Assembly (NCBI GenBank): GCA_016718155.1
Contig: JADKEH010000034.1
Coordinates: 1 to 20,169, forward strand
Direction: 5' to 3'
DNA: 20,169 nt
Source of the DNA: Candidatus Rhodoferax randersensis
Lineage (GTDB): Bacteria > Pseudomonadota > Gammaproteobacteria > Burkholderiales > Burkholderiaceae_C
Shown here: positions 7,246 to 14,944 of the stretch, piece by piece
Layout of the letters: every line of letters starts with the position of its first letter
Position numbering within the stretch: position 1 is the stretch's first letter
The notes under the pieces: generated by a model
Database searches by the model: none
Told to the model about the DNA's origin: nothing
What the model saw: only the letters and a program-made list of their open reading frames with translations
Position numbers and translations under genes: made by a program

Positions 7246-8703
7246 ATGGTCATCTTGCGTTGGATCGCTGCCTGCCTGCTGACGATTGCTTCGCTCAGCC
7301 CCGTGCACGGCACGACGCTTGCGGTCTGCCAGGATCGTGGCGGCGCCGAGCTGGAGCCCGCCTGCCAGCAGGCGCTGCGCCAGGCTTCGGTGGCCGAGAC
7401 ACTGGCCCTGGTGGAGCCCTGGGTGGCGGACCGGCAGCTTGTGCGCGCGCAGCGGGTGCTGGAGGTGGCCCTGACTCACCGTGCGCAAGACGCCGCGCTG
7501 TTGCAGCGCCTGCGTGAAGTGCAAAGCCTTGCCGATGAAGCGACCTGGTTGGCGCGCAAGAACCGCGCCGCGCCCGGCGCCTCCACCGTGGACGCCGCTC
7601 TGGCGGAAACCCGTTGCACTCGGCTCGTTGGCGAAGTGGCCTTGCTTGCGTGCGAGCAGGCCCTGCGCCTCAAACCCGAGGACGCCACGCTGCTGGCCGC
7701 CAAGGGCGACATCCTGAGCGCGCTGGGTCGCCACGGTGAGGCGGTTGCGGCCTATCGCGCGGCAGTGGCGCGCCAACCCAGCGCTGCGTTGACGCAGAAG
7801 ATCGCCCTGGCTGAAGGCGCGTTGAAGCCGCAGGCGACCACGCTTGATGCGCAACTGGCGGCGCTGCAACGGGCACGCGACAAAAAGCTGCTGACCAAGG
7901 TGGAGTTTGAACGTCAACGCTCGGCGCTGCTGGCAGTTCCTGAAATCGCCGCGCCTGACGCTGCCGGGCGATCCAGCGCCGTGCCCAGCGTTGATTTCGG
8001 TCGCTACCATGCGCTGGTCATTGGCATCAATGCCTATCGCCACCTGCCGCGCCTTGACACCGCCATTGGCGACGCCAAGGCGGTGGGCGAACTGCTCAAG
8101 ACCGGGTACGGGTTCGATGTCAAACTGCTGGCCGACGCCACACGCGCCGACATCGTCGAGGTGCTCGATGACTACCGGGCCAAGCTGCAGGCCGAGGACA
8201 ACCTGGTGATCTACTACGCGGGCCACGGCTGGCTGGATGCCGAAGCGGACAAGGGCTTCTGGTTGCCGGTTGACGCCAAGGAGGCCAGTCGCACGCAGTG
8301 GGTATCCAATGACACCGTGCGTGATGCCTTGCGTGCTCTCAAGGCCAAACATGTGCTGGTGATTGCCGACAGTTGTTTCTCTGGCACCTTGACCCGCGGG
8401 CTGCCAACGCAGCCCAAGCGCGACCGGGACTACCTCAAGCGCATGTCCAGCCGCAAGGCACGCCAGGTGTTGGCCTCGGGCGGGCTCGAACCGGTGGCCG
8501 ACTCCGGCGGCAGTGGACACTCGCCGTTTGCCAACGCGCTGCTGTCGGTGCTCAAAGCCAATACCGGCGTGATCGACGGCACTTCGCTTTTTGCCGACTT
8601 GCGTCGGCCGGTTGCGGTCAATTCAGATCAAACGCCCCAGTTCGCTGATATCCGCCAGGCGGGGCATCAGGGGGGCGACTTTCTGTTCGTGCGGCGCAAG
8701 TGA
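7246..8703 (+). CDS. Secreted caspase-like protease (peptidase C14) with TPR-like and SHOCT-like segments
   Basis: The 485-residue protein has a signal peptide (residues about 1-22). A helical region with at least one TPR-like unit follows (about 134-178, ACEQALRLKPEDATLLAAKG with LGRHGEAVAAYRAAVARQP). A short SHOCT-like segment comes next (about 201-225, LAALQRARDKKLLTKVEFE). A caspase/metacaspase p20-like domain starts at about residue 252 (YHALVIGINAYRHLPRL). The catalytic pair is intact: His327 in YYAGHG and Cys377 in VIADSCFSG, followed by the usual GSGHSPFANALLSVL. Such enzymes cleave after basic residues in metacaspases or after other residues in related families; specificity is not readable here. 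The signal peptide suggests that it acts in the periplasm or outside. It follows the lipoprotein gene by 15 bases, so they may form a functional pair. Start ATG 7246 has an AGGGGG site (7234-7239). Confidence 0.88.
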   Translation: MVILRWIAACLLTIASLSPVHGTTLAVCQDRGGAELEPACQQALRQASVAETLALVEPWVADRQLVRAQRVLEVALTHRAQDAALLQRLREVQSLADEATWLARKNRAAPGASTVDAALAETRCTRLVGEVALLACEQALRLKPEDATLLAAKGDILSALGRHGEAVAAYRAAVARQPSAALTQKIALAEGALKPQATTLDAQLAALQRARDKKLLTKVEFERQRSALLAVPEIAAPDAAGRSSAVPSVDFGRYHALVIGINAYRHLPRLDTAIGDAKAVGELLKTGYGFDVKLLADATRADIVEVLDDYRAKLQAEDNLVIYYAGHGWLDAEADKGFWLPVDAKEASRTQWVSNDTVRDALRALKAKHVLVIADSCFSGTLTRGLPTQPKRDRDYLKRMSSRKARQVLASGGLEPVADSGGSGHSPFANALLSVLKANTGVIDGTSLFADLRRPVAVNSDQTPQFADIRQAGHQGGDFLFVRRK

Positions 8704-8776
8704 GCATGACGGTCTTGTACGGCGTGCCCTAGCCACTTCGGCTGCGCCAGAGCGCTCGGTCAGAGGGCGCCCATTC

Positions 8777-10069
8777 TCAAGGCGCGGTGGCCCGCCAACG
8801 CCAGCGCAGCAGACCCAGGACCACGGCCAGGTGTACGGCGGCGATCAGCAAGGACAGACCGCCCGGCACCCACATCGGCTGGGCCAGTTGCAACAGCAAC
8901 TTGCTGCCGGCGGCGCCCAGCAACCACGGCAACAGCCCATACAACACCAGCATCAATACCGCAAAAGCCAGCACCGGCCGCCGCCCCTTGGGCGAGAAGG
9001 CAAAGAACAAGGCCAGCGCGCAGTCACGTGCCATCAGCAGCACGACGGCCAACGGTTGCAGCTGCATCTGGTCCGAAATGGCCCACGGTAGCGTCACGTG
9101 CTGGTTCAAAGTCAGGGCGGTCAACAGGGCGAACGGCAAGGCCAACAACAAGGTGGTGGGCCAGCGCGGCAGTTGCAAACAGGCGGCACGCCATTGGCCG
9201 AGCGCCAGCCGTGTGGTGACCCGTTGCCAGCTTGGGCGCGATTGCGGCTCGGCCAGCAGGGCGAAATAGGTCAGCACCGCGCAGGTGCCCAGACCCACCA
9301 CACCCAGTACCGCCAGGCGGTGACCCGGCGCGAAACCGCTCAGGTAGACCGTGGCGACCAAAGCCAAGGCAGGCCAGCCCCAGGGCCACTGGCGCACTGC
9401 CAGCATTTCTGCCATCGACCGCCACGCCGCACCTACGGCACACACGGCAAACAGGGCGGCTGAGGCCAAAGCGAAGTCGAGGTTGTTGAAGGGCAGGTTC
9501 CACCAGCTCACACCGTCGCGGCGCACCACCGCAAACAGCGGCCCCAGGCCCCACAACAACACCAGTACCAGTGCCCAGATGCCACCGCGCCGGGCCATGC
9601 GGCCACCGACTTTGGCCAACTGCAGGTTCACCGCGATCAGCAAGGCATGCAGAAACACGCCGCTCAAAATCGCCGCCAGCGTGAGTTGCGGCAACCACTG
9701 CCGCTGTGCGCCCAGCATGGCGGCGGGCAGGGCCACCAGCAAACACAGCGCGCCGCCATACCAGCCATAGGCCGTGGCACCGGCGAGCTTGCCCCAGGTC
9801 ATGGCCCAGGGCTGCATCGCGCTCATGCGCTGCTGGTCCCAGGTGCGGTCGGTGATCTCATCGATCACGCTGGCGCCCGCAGCAAAGGTGCCCATGGCGC
9901 CCACCAGGAACACAAACAGGAGCGCGGCCGCTATCGCCAGCGCGGGCGCCGGATGCTCGGTGGCGGTCAAGAAGACGGCTACAAACACCGTCAGCAGCAA
10001 GCTCGGCAACAAGGCCAAGCGCGTCGGCGAGAACTGCAGCCAGAGCTGGCGACGAAATTCGGGGTTCAT
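8777..10069 (-). CDS. ABC transporter permease, polytopic (ABC-2-like)
   Basis: The 430-residue integral membrane protein has about 11-12 hydrophobic helices; examples are LPSLLLTVFVAVFLTA, AIAAALLFVFLVGAMGTFAAGAS, WALVLVLLWGLGPLF and LAFAVLMLVLYGLLPWLLGA. The soluble segment VIDEITDRTWDQQRMSAM after the second helix resembles the conserved cytoplasmic piece of ABC-2 permeases. Start ATG 10069 is set by AGGAGGG 7 bases upstream and by its four-base overlap with the ATPase stop. The frame itself extends 40 codons further upstream inside the ATPase gene. The permease and the ATPase next to it form an exporter; the cargo is not evident. It ends 73 bases from the caspase-like gene, convergently, with no clear terminator between. 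Confidence 0.82.
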   Translation of the reverse strand: MNPEFRRQLWLQFSPTRLALLPSLLLTVFVAVFLTATEHPAPALAIAAALLFVFLVGAMGTFAAGASVIDEITDRTWDQQRMSAMQPWAMTWGKLAGATAYGWYGGALCLLVALPAAMLGAQRQWLPQLTLAAILSGVFLHALLIAVNLQLAKVGGRMARRGGIWALVLVLLWGLGPLFAVVRRDGVSWWNLPFNNLDFALASAALFAVCAVGAAWRSMAEMLAVRQWPWGWPALALVATVYLSGFAPGHRLAVLGVVGLGTCAVLTYFALLAEPQSRPSWQRVTTRLALGQWRAACLQLPRWPTTLLLALPFALLTALTLNQHVTLPWAISDQMQLQPLAVVLLMARDCALALFFAFSPKGRRPVLAFAVLMLVLYGLLPWLLGAAGSKLLLQLAQPMWVPGGLSLLIAAVHLAVVLGLLRWRWRATAP

Positions 10070-11040
10070 GGCTGGGCCCTCCTGGTCGGGTTGCCCGCGC
10101 GCTCGGCGGCGAGCGATTTCAGATACGACTGCTGAAGGTTTTCGGTAACCGGTGCGATGGTGGTCAAGGGGTGGCCTGCCGCCACACACGCGCCCACCAG
10201 TGCGGCTTGTGCCGAGGCGTCCCCGCTGAAGCCGATCTCCACGCCGTTGCCGTCGACCCGGTTCACACGCACGTGCGGCTGGCTACTGAACCACGGTGCC
10301 AGCGATTCGGCGGGCCCGACAAACTCCAGCCGGAGCAAGCGCTCAAACACTTCGCCGACCCCAGCGTGTGCCATGTGGTTCAAGGCGCGGTGCTCCAGCA
10401 CGCGGCCCTGGTTAAGCGCCAGCATGTGGGTGGAATATTCGTCCAACTCGGCCAGGATGTGGCTCGATACCAGCAGACTCATGCCCTGCGCCTGCAGCGC
10501 CTTGAACACCAGGGCCAGCGCGCCGCGCGCCTCGGGGTCCAGTCCGCTGGCGGGTTCATCAAGCAGCAACACCTGGGGTGAATGGATGATGGCTTGCCCA
10601 ATGGCCAGGCGCTGACGCTGCCCGCGTGACAGGGTTCCGGCCAGGTTCTGCAGCTTGTCGCCCAGGCCCATGCGCTCGGCGGTGGATTGCACCGCAGCGG
10701 GCACGGCAGCAGGCGCCAGGCCCTGTGAGCGCGCCGCATACTCCAGGCCTTGCGCCACGCTCAGGTCGCTGTACAAACCGAAGTTGTCGGACAGGTAGCC
10801 CATCAGGCGGTGCACCGCACGGGGCGACTCGTACACATCCTGGCCGGCCACCCGTACCACGCCCGACAAAGGCGTCTCCAAAGCGGCAATGCAGCGCAGT
10901 AAAGTCGTCTTGCCCGCGCCGTTGGGCCCTACCAGCGCGGTAACGCTGCCGGGCTTTATCGCCAGGCTGACGCGGTCCAGGGCGCGAAATCCGGGGTAGT
11001 CAAAGGTGAGGTCAACGACCTCAATAATGGGCTGGCTCAA
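10066..11040 (-). CDS. ABC transporter ATP-binding protein (ABC-2 exporter type), TTG start
   Basis: The 324-residue ATPase has Walker A GPNGAGKTT at residues 38-46, signature LSRGQRQR at 137-144, Walker B VLLLDEPASGLDP at 157-169 and the switch His in SSHI at 194. The LSRGQ signature, where LSGGQ is more common, and the SSHIL motif are usual in the CcmA/NatA-like group serving ABC-2 exporters. About 110 residues after the core form a C-terminal extension that is typical of this group and may regulate the ATPase. No ATG precedes the conserved start; TTG 11040 is chosen because GAGGAG lies 5 bases ahead and translation then begins MSQPIIEVVDLTF. Its stop overlaps the permease start (ATGA). The VOC gene lies 54 bases upstream on the same strand and could share a transcript. 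Confidence 0.9.
   Translation of the reverse strand: MSQPIIEVVDLTFDYPGFRALDRVSLAIKPGSVTALVGPNGAGKTTLLRCIAALETPLSGVVRVAGQDVYESPRAVHRLMGYLSDNFGLYSDLSVAQGLEYAARSQGLAPAAVPAAVQSTAERMGLGDKLQNLAGTLSRGQRQRLAIGQAIIHSPQVLLLDEPASGLDPEARGALALVFKALQAQGMSLLVSSHILAELDEYSTHMLALNQGRVLEHRALNHMAHAGVGEVFERLLRLEFVGPAESLAPWFSSQPHVRVNRVDGNGVEIGFSGDASAQAALVGACVAAGHPLTTIAPVTENLQQSYLKSLAAERAGNPTRRAQP
10077..10083 (-). promoter_or_regulatory. Ribosome binding site setting the permease start
   Basis: Read on the minus strand, AGGAGGG lies 7 bases before ATG 10069. This selects the internal start over upstream candidates in the same open frame. Confidence 0.65.
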
Positions 11041-11045
11041 AGGGT

Positions 11046-11051
11046 CTCCTC
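11046..11051 (-). promoter_or_regulatory. Ribosome binding site supporting the TTG start of the ABC ATPase
   Basis: On the minus strand GAGGAG lies 5 bases before TTG 11040. It is the main reason to accept the non-ATG start. Confidence 0.6.
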
Positions 11052-11094
11052 GGGGCGTCGTACCGGGTTTGGCAGGGCAGGTTGTGCCGGTGGG

Positions 11095-11802
11095 TCAAAC
11101 GCCATGGCTGTGCAGCACGACCGTGCCCTTGGGCGTGTGCAAGGTGGCGCAAATATCGGCCGGCCCGCTCTGCAGCGTGACCCCGGCCAGGCCAATGGCC
11201 GCGTAGGCCGCTTGCAGTTTGTCGGCGCTGGGATGGGTGACGGCAATGCCCTGCAAGCTGACACCCGAGCGCGGCAAGCTGTTGCGCGGGTGCAGGCGCA
11301 GCGGCTCGGCATCACCTGGTTTGCCCCACTGAATCAAACTTGGCAAGGCGCCGTTGAACAGCCGTTGCCCATCCTCGCGCACCGTGATCTGCCACTGCAG
11401 CAGGCCCTTGCGCGAGTGGCGGCTGGCCTGCACCGCCGGGCCCCGGTCGATACCCTGCGCCTTGAGGGCCGCGCGGGCGGACCCGATGTCGTCGGTTTGC
11501 CCCACAAAATGCACCAGACGCGGCTCCACCGCCACGGCGGCCTGCAGCGCCGCATCGTCCATGTCGAACCAGCACTTGGCGTTGGCACCGGCCAAGCGTT
11601 TTGCGCCGGGTTGGAAGGCGATGATCTCAAAGTAAGCCAAGGGGTTGGCCGGGGTCGCGATTTTGAACAAGCGGTTATGCGTGCCGTACTGCGCGTGCTC
11701 GCCGCCCGGCCCCGGCGTGATGCCCAGCGTGGCCTCGCACCACTGCACGCCGAGGTCCAGGTTCTTCGCGACCACGACCAGATGATCGATTTGTGTCTTC
11801 AT
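11095..11802 (-). CDS. VOC-superfamily protein with glyoxalase-like domain
   Basis: The 235-residue product begins MKTQIDHLVVVAKNLDLG. It has the strand-plus-His opening of vicinal oxygen chelate folds and continues with HAQYGTHNRLFKI and YFEIIAF, the pattern of the Glyoxalase_3-like group (Pfam PF13468). His7 and the acidic position in YFEII are candidate metal ligands. A second, weaker repeat is visible near the C-terminus (GVSLQGIAVTHPSADKLQAAYAAIG). Whether it binds a metal or catalyses a reaction cannot be told from sequence. ATG 11802 is preferred because it starts directly at the fold; its ribosome binding site is weak and the frame is open 15 codons further up. It precedes the ABC-2 exporter genes on the same strand. 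Confidence 0.85.
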   Translation of the reverse strand: MKTQIDHLVVVAKNLDLGVQWCEATLGITPGPGGEHAQYGTHNRLFKIATPANPLAYFEIIAFQPGAKRLAGANAKCWFDMDDAALQAAVAVEPRLVHFVGQTDDIGSARAALKAQGIDRGPAVQASRHSRKGLLQWQITVREDGQRLFNGALPSLIQWGKPGDAEPLRLHPRNSLPRSGVSLQGIAVTHPSADKLQAAYAAIGLAGVTLQSGPADICATLHTPKGTVVLHSHGV

Positions 11803-11894
11803 GGCGTGACCATACCATTCGCGGGGTCGGCCAGCTTGTCCAGGCAACGAACTGAACGCCTACGCGCTTGCGAAGCAGGACGGGTGCAAAAGGC

Positions 11895-12116
11895 CGTCAT
11901 TGCGAGCCGCCCGAATCCGGGCCGATACCGCACACGGACCTTGAACCTTATGGCGTCACTGCGAGCGCAGCACGGCAGTCCATGGATTCAGGGGTCCTGG
12001 ATTGCTTCACTTCGTTCGCAATGACGACCGGTTCATGGAAAGGAGCGAAGCGACGTGGCAATCCATCTCGGTGCATCAACATGGATCGCCACGGCCTGCG
12101 GCCTCGCGATGACGGG
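11895..12116. repeat. Cluster of interspersed palindromic repeats
   Basis: This lies in the 387-base non-coding gap between the VOC gene and pbpC. CGTCATTGCGA (11895-11905) and its exact reverse complement TCGCAATGACG (12016-12026) bracket a nested hairpin. The arms 11954-11970 and 12010-12026 pair at 14 of 17 positions. A further pair follows: CGTGGCAATCCA (12054-12065) and TGGATCGCCACG (12082-12093), with one mismatch, ending in CGATGACGG. These words belong to a family of short palindromic repeats that recurs in intergenic DNA of many bacterial genomes. Three degraded copies appear joined here. No gene is visible in the gap. Confidence 0.75.
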
Positions 12117-12189
12117 TGGCTTTTATCCTTTGGGTGTCGCCCAGGAGCCATACAAGACCAGGGACGCGTCTTGCAGGGGCAGGCGCGCA

Positions 12190-14499
12190 TTAACGCGTGC
12201 CGCTGGCCACGGAGGGCGGCGATGCCTTGACGCCGGCCCCGCGCACTTCCAAGCGCACCTCGTCCAGCACCTGGCCCCTGGTGTCCGCAATCTGCACCAC
12301 ATGGCGTCCCGGCCAGGGCAGCCATTGGGCGGACGGACCCTTGGCAAACAGTTTGCCGTCCATCAGCCAGCGCAGCTTGGTACCCTCGGCGGAAAAGTTC
12401 ACGCGTTGGTGCTTGGGTGGAATGTCGGGGTCCAGCGCAATGATGGTGCCGGTAGTGGGGGTGATGATGCGTCCATGCGGTTTGCCGCTAGCCACTGTGC
12501 CAGATTGGCCGCTAAAGCCCGATTGGCGTGCTTCGACTGCTCGTGTATTCATAGCAAACGAGGCTTGCTGGGTGCCCTGTATGAACCACTCCAGGCGCGC
12601 AGCCTCGAGCGCGGCGGGGCCGCGCGGCGTGGCGTCGGTTGCATCAAAACGCACGGGAATCTGCAGTACGCCGGCCGGGGCTTTGGGCGCTCGGCTGGGT
12701 TGGGTCTTGTGCAGGTAGGCCATCACCGCTGCCCAGATTGGCGCCGCGCCGGCGGTGCCGCTCACGTCCCACATGGGCGCGCCGCTGGCGTTGCCGACCC
12801 ACACGCCCACGGTGTAGCGTTGTGAGTAGCCCAGCGCCCAGTTGTCGCGCATGTCCTTGCTGGTGCCGGTCTTGACGGCGCTCCAGTAACGTGTGGCCAG
12901 CACGCTGTCCGTGCCAAAGGTGCGGGCACGGGCCAGCGAGTCTGCCAGCATGTCGCTCACGATGAAGGCGGCGCGCGCGTCCAGTGCCGGTCGCGGTGTC
13001 GGCTTTGGCCTGGGGGTCAAGGACGTAGGCCCGCTGTGCCCGCCGTTGGCCAGCGCGCGGTAGGCGTTGGCCAGGTTGAGCAGCGACACCTCGGCGCTGC
13101 CCAGCGCCAGGCTGTAGCCATAAAAGTCGCCACTTTCCTTGAGTGGCAGGCCTAAGCGCAGCAGTTGCTTGTGAAACGCATCGGGCGACACCATCACCAG
13201 GGTGCGCACGGCGGGCACGTTGAGCGAGGCGCCCAGCGCAGTGCGGCTTGAGACCCAGCCCTTGAACTGGTGGTCGTAGTTCTGCGGAATGTACAGGCCG
13301 CCCGCAGTCTGAATGTGGGTCGGAGCGTCTTCCAGCAAGGATGCGGCAGTGATGCGCCGCTCGGCAATCGCTTGCGCGTACAAAAAAGGCTTGAGTGTGG
13401 AGCCCGGCTGGCGCAGGGCGGTGACGCCGTCCACCTCGGCGGCGCTGCTCAATTCGCCCGATGAGCCGACCCAGGCCAGCACCTCGCCGCTGGCGTTGTC
13501 CAGCACCACGATGGCGCCGTCCTCCACGTGGCGGCCCTGCAATTCGCGCAGGTGTTGCTGCAGGGATAGCGCGGCGAAGCGCTGCAGTGGCGCGCGCAGG
13601 GTCGAGCGGATCGTGCTGGCCGGTGGGCGGGCGGCACGGCGCGCGTTGTCTGCCATGGCGGCCTGCGTGCGCACCAGTTGGCGCGCCACATGCGGCGCGA
13701 TCCCGGCGCTGGTGTCAAAGGCCTGGCGCTGCAGCGCGGCGGTGGTAAACAAGTCCAGGCCCTCGCATTCAGCCTTGCCGGTAGTTGGGCGCATGACCTT
13801 GAGCACACTGCACGCGCGCTGCGCCACCTGGGCCGGTTTGGCGTTGGGCGCGCGCACCAGTGCGGCGGCCAGGGCCGCCTCGCGCTCATCGAGCCCATGC
13901 GCGGCCTTGCCAAACAGGGTCTGGCTGAGCGCATCGATGCCGACCAGCTCACCTTTGAGCGGCACCAGGTTCAGGTAGGCCTCCAGAATCTGGTCCTTGC
14001 GCCAGTGCTGCTCCAGCAATTGGGCCGAGATGGTTTGCCCGGCCTTTTGCAGCACGCTGCGTCCGCCGCTGGCGCGCTGGTAGTCCTCATCGAGCAAACC
14101 CGCGAGTTGCATGGTGATGGTGGAGGCGCCGCGCGTTTTGGTGTTCCAAAGATTGGCCCAGGCGGCGGCCGAGACGGCGCGCCAATCCACCCCGCTGTGT
14201 TCATAAAAGCGCTTGTCTTCGCTCAGCACCATGGCCGTGCGCAGCGCGGGCGAGATGTCGGCCAGCGCCAGCCACTGGCCGCGGCGCACCGTGGCATCGG
14301 TACGAAGGCGGTGGATCACCTCGCCGTGGCGGTCAAGGATCAGCGTGTCGGAGGGTTGATGGGCGGCCTTGACCTCAACGAATGTCGACGCCGCTCCGGC
14401 GAGGCTTGAACTCGTGGCTACCAGCAATGTCAGCGCAACCCGAATGACTGGGCGGTTCTTGGCCACAGACTGCCAGGGCGGCGTGTTTGAAGGCTTCAT
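12190..14499 (-). CDS. pbpC: Penicillin-binding protein 1C (bifunctional transglycosylase/transpeptidase)
   Basis: The product is 769 residues, essentially the length of E. coli PBP1C (770). A signal anchor lies at about 17-37. The glycosyltransferase (GT51) domain follows with catalytic Glu94 in VLSEDKRFYEHSGVDW and the TRGASTITMQLA motif (122-133). The transpeptidase domain has Ser367-Thr-Leu-Lys370 (QPGSTLKPF), Ser425-Leu-Asn427 and Lys543-Thr-Gly. A C-terminal beta-rich domain (about 675-755, GRIITPTTGTIIALDPDIPP with KLRWLMDGK) corresponds to the BiPBP_C domain specific to PBP1C. It acts in the periplasm on lipid II and peptidoglycan. In many proteobacteria pbpC follows a large alpha-2-macroglobulin gene; none is adjacent here. 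The start ATG 14499 has only a weak GAGC-like site. Divergent to the cluster beginning at 14686. Confidence 0.96.
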   Translation of the reverse strand: MKPSNTPPWQSVAKNRPVIRVALTLLVATSSSLAGAASTFVEVKAAHQPSDTLILDRHGEVIHRLRTDATVRRGQWLALADISPALRTAMVLSEDKRFYEHSGVDWRAVSAAAWANLWNTKTRGASTITMQLAGLLDEDYQRASGGRSVLQKAGQTISAQLLEQHWRKDQILEAYLNLVPLKGELVGIDALSQTLFGKAAHGLDEREAALAAALVRAPNAKPAQVAQRACSVLKVMRPTTGKAECEGLDLFTTAALQRQAFDTSAGIAPHVARQLVRTQAAMADNARRAARPPASTIRSTLRAPLQRFAALSLQQHLRELQGRHVEDGAIVVLDNASGEVLAWVGSSGELSSAAEVDGVTALRQPGSTLKPFLYAQAIAERRITAASLLEDAPTHIQTAGGLYIPQNYDHQFKGWVSSRTALGASLNVPAVRTLVMVSPDAFHKQLLRLGLPLKESGDFYGYSLALGSAEVSLLNLANAYRALANGGHSGPTSLTPRPKPTPRPALDARAAFIVSDMLADSLARARTFGTDSVLATRYWSAVKTGTSKDMRDNWALGYSQRYTVGVWVGNASGAPMWDVSGTAGAAPIWAAVMAYLHKTQPSRAPKAPAGVLQIPVRFDATDATPRGPAALEAARLEWFIQGTQQASFAMNTRAVEARQSGFSGQSGTVASGKPHGRIITPTTGTIIALDPDIPPKHQRVNFSAEGTKLRWLMDGKLFAKGPSAQWLPWPGRHVVQIADTRGQVLDEVRLEVRGAGVKASPPSVASGTR

Positions 14500-14631
14500 C
14501 AGCTCAGTCGTAAAGGCACACGATGTGCATTATCGCCATCGGCATTGGCATCGCCACCACGCCACACCGCTTGTGCTGCGGGGTGGCAGGCGGTTGAAGG
14601 AGTCCAGTCTAGAATAGTTGCCACGGTGAGC

Positions 14632-14660
14632 TTGGCTTACATTGGCGGACGCTGCACAAT
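14632..14660 (+). promoter_or_regulatory. Possible promoter of the 14686-20169 cluster
   Basis: TTGGCT (14632-14637) and CACAAT (14655-14660) are spaced by 17 bases. Each matches the sigma-70 consensus at 4 of 6 positions. It lies just before the first gene of the cluster in the 186-base divergent gap with pbpC. The match is modest and other start points are possible. Confidence 0.25.
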
Positions 14661-14671
14661 CACCACCCATC

Positions 14672-14679
14672 AAGGAAGG
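14672..14679 (+). promoter_or_regulatory. Ribosome binding site supporting a TTG start
   Basis: AAGGAAGG ends 6 bases before TTG 14686. It supports translation of the small Gly-rich protein from that codon rather than from upstream in the same open frame. Confidence 0.55.
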
Positions 14680-14685
14680 TGCGCT

Positions 14686-14898
14686 TTGAGTGTTGAATTA
14701 GACCTTGCGTTTTTTCGTTCGCTGGCCGATTGCGACGCGGCCAATCTGCGTGCGAACCCGGGTGGGGGGGCGGGCGGGGGGGGGCGGGGCGGTTTGGTGG
14801 GCGCCACGCATGCGGACGCGGTGGCGGCGCTGGCTACCGGGTTTCGTGCCTTCGCCGAAGACCATCGCAAGTTCTTCCTGATCGGCATGGACAGCTAG
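14686..14898 (+). CDS. Small Gly-rich hypothetical protein
   Basis: A 70-residue frame begins at TTG 14686, six bases after AAGGAAGG, and ends at TAG 14896-14898. The N-terminal 25 residues (MSVELDLAFFRSLADCDAAN and following) and the C-terminal 33 (DAVAALATGFRAFAEDHRKF and following) look helical. They are joined by a glycine linker encoded by an extreme G-rich tract. I recognise no family. It is first in line of the cluster on this strand, 46 bases before the coiled-coil gene. The homopolymers (G7 and G9) could hide an indel, so the true length of the linker or even the frame is uncertain. The same frame is open upstream to about 14545. Confidence 0.55.
   Translation: MSVELDLAFFRSLADCDAANLRANPGGGAGGGGRGGLVGATHADAVAALATGFRAFAEDHRKFFLIGMDS
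14760..14792 (+). other. G-quadruplex-forming tract inside a coding region
   Basis: G runs of 3, 7, 3, 9 and 4 are separated by single T or C bases, followed by a C and a G pair. This satisfies the four-G-run, short-loop pattern of a very stable quadruplex on the coding (mRNA-like) strand, about 75 bases after the TTG start. The G9 run is also a slippage-prone homopolymer. Confidence 0.7.
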
Positions 14899-14944
14899 TT
14901 CGAACCCTTGGGCACACAAGTCAACTGAAGCGAATGGAGACAAA

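Noticed and set aside
6406..8520. 704-codon minus-strand open frame opposite the lipoprotein and caspase-like genes
   Set aside because: Composition is that of an antisense shadow (many Gln, His, Arg), it overlaps two well-supported genes, and no recognisable motif is present.
8704..8776. Bidirectional terminator between the convergent caspase-like and permease genes
   Set aside because: Only short imperfect stems (AGCC/GGCT, GGGCGCCC) are visible and there is no T or A tract, so a terminator is not supported.
11895..12116. CRISPR array
   Set aside because: The repeats are palindromic and unevenly spaced with no constant-length spacers or cas genes.
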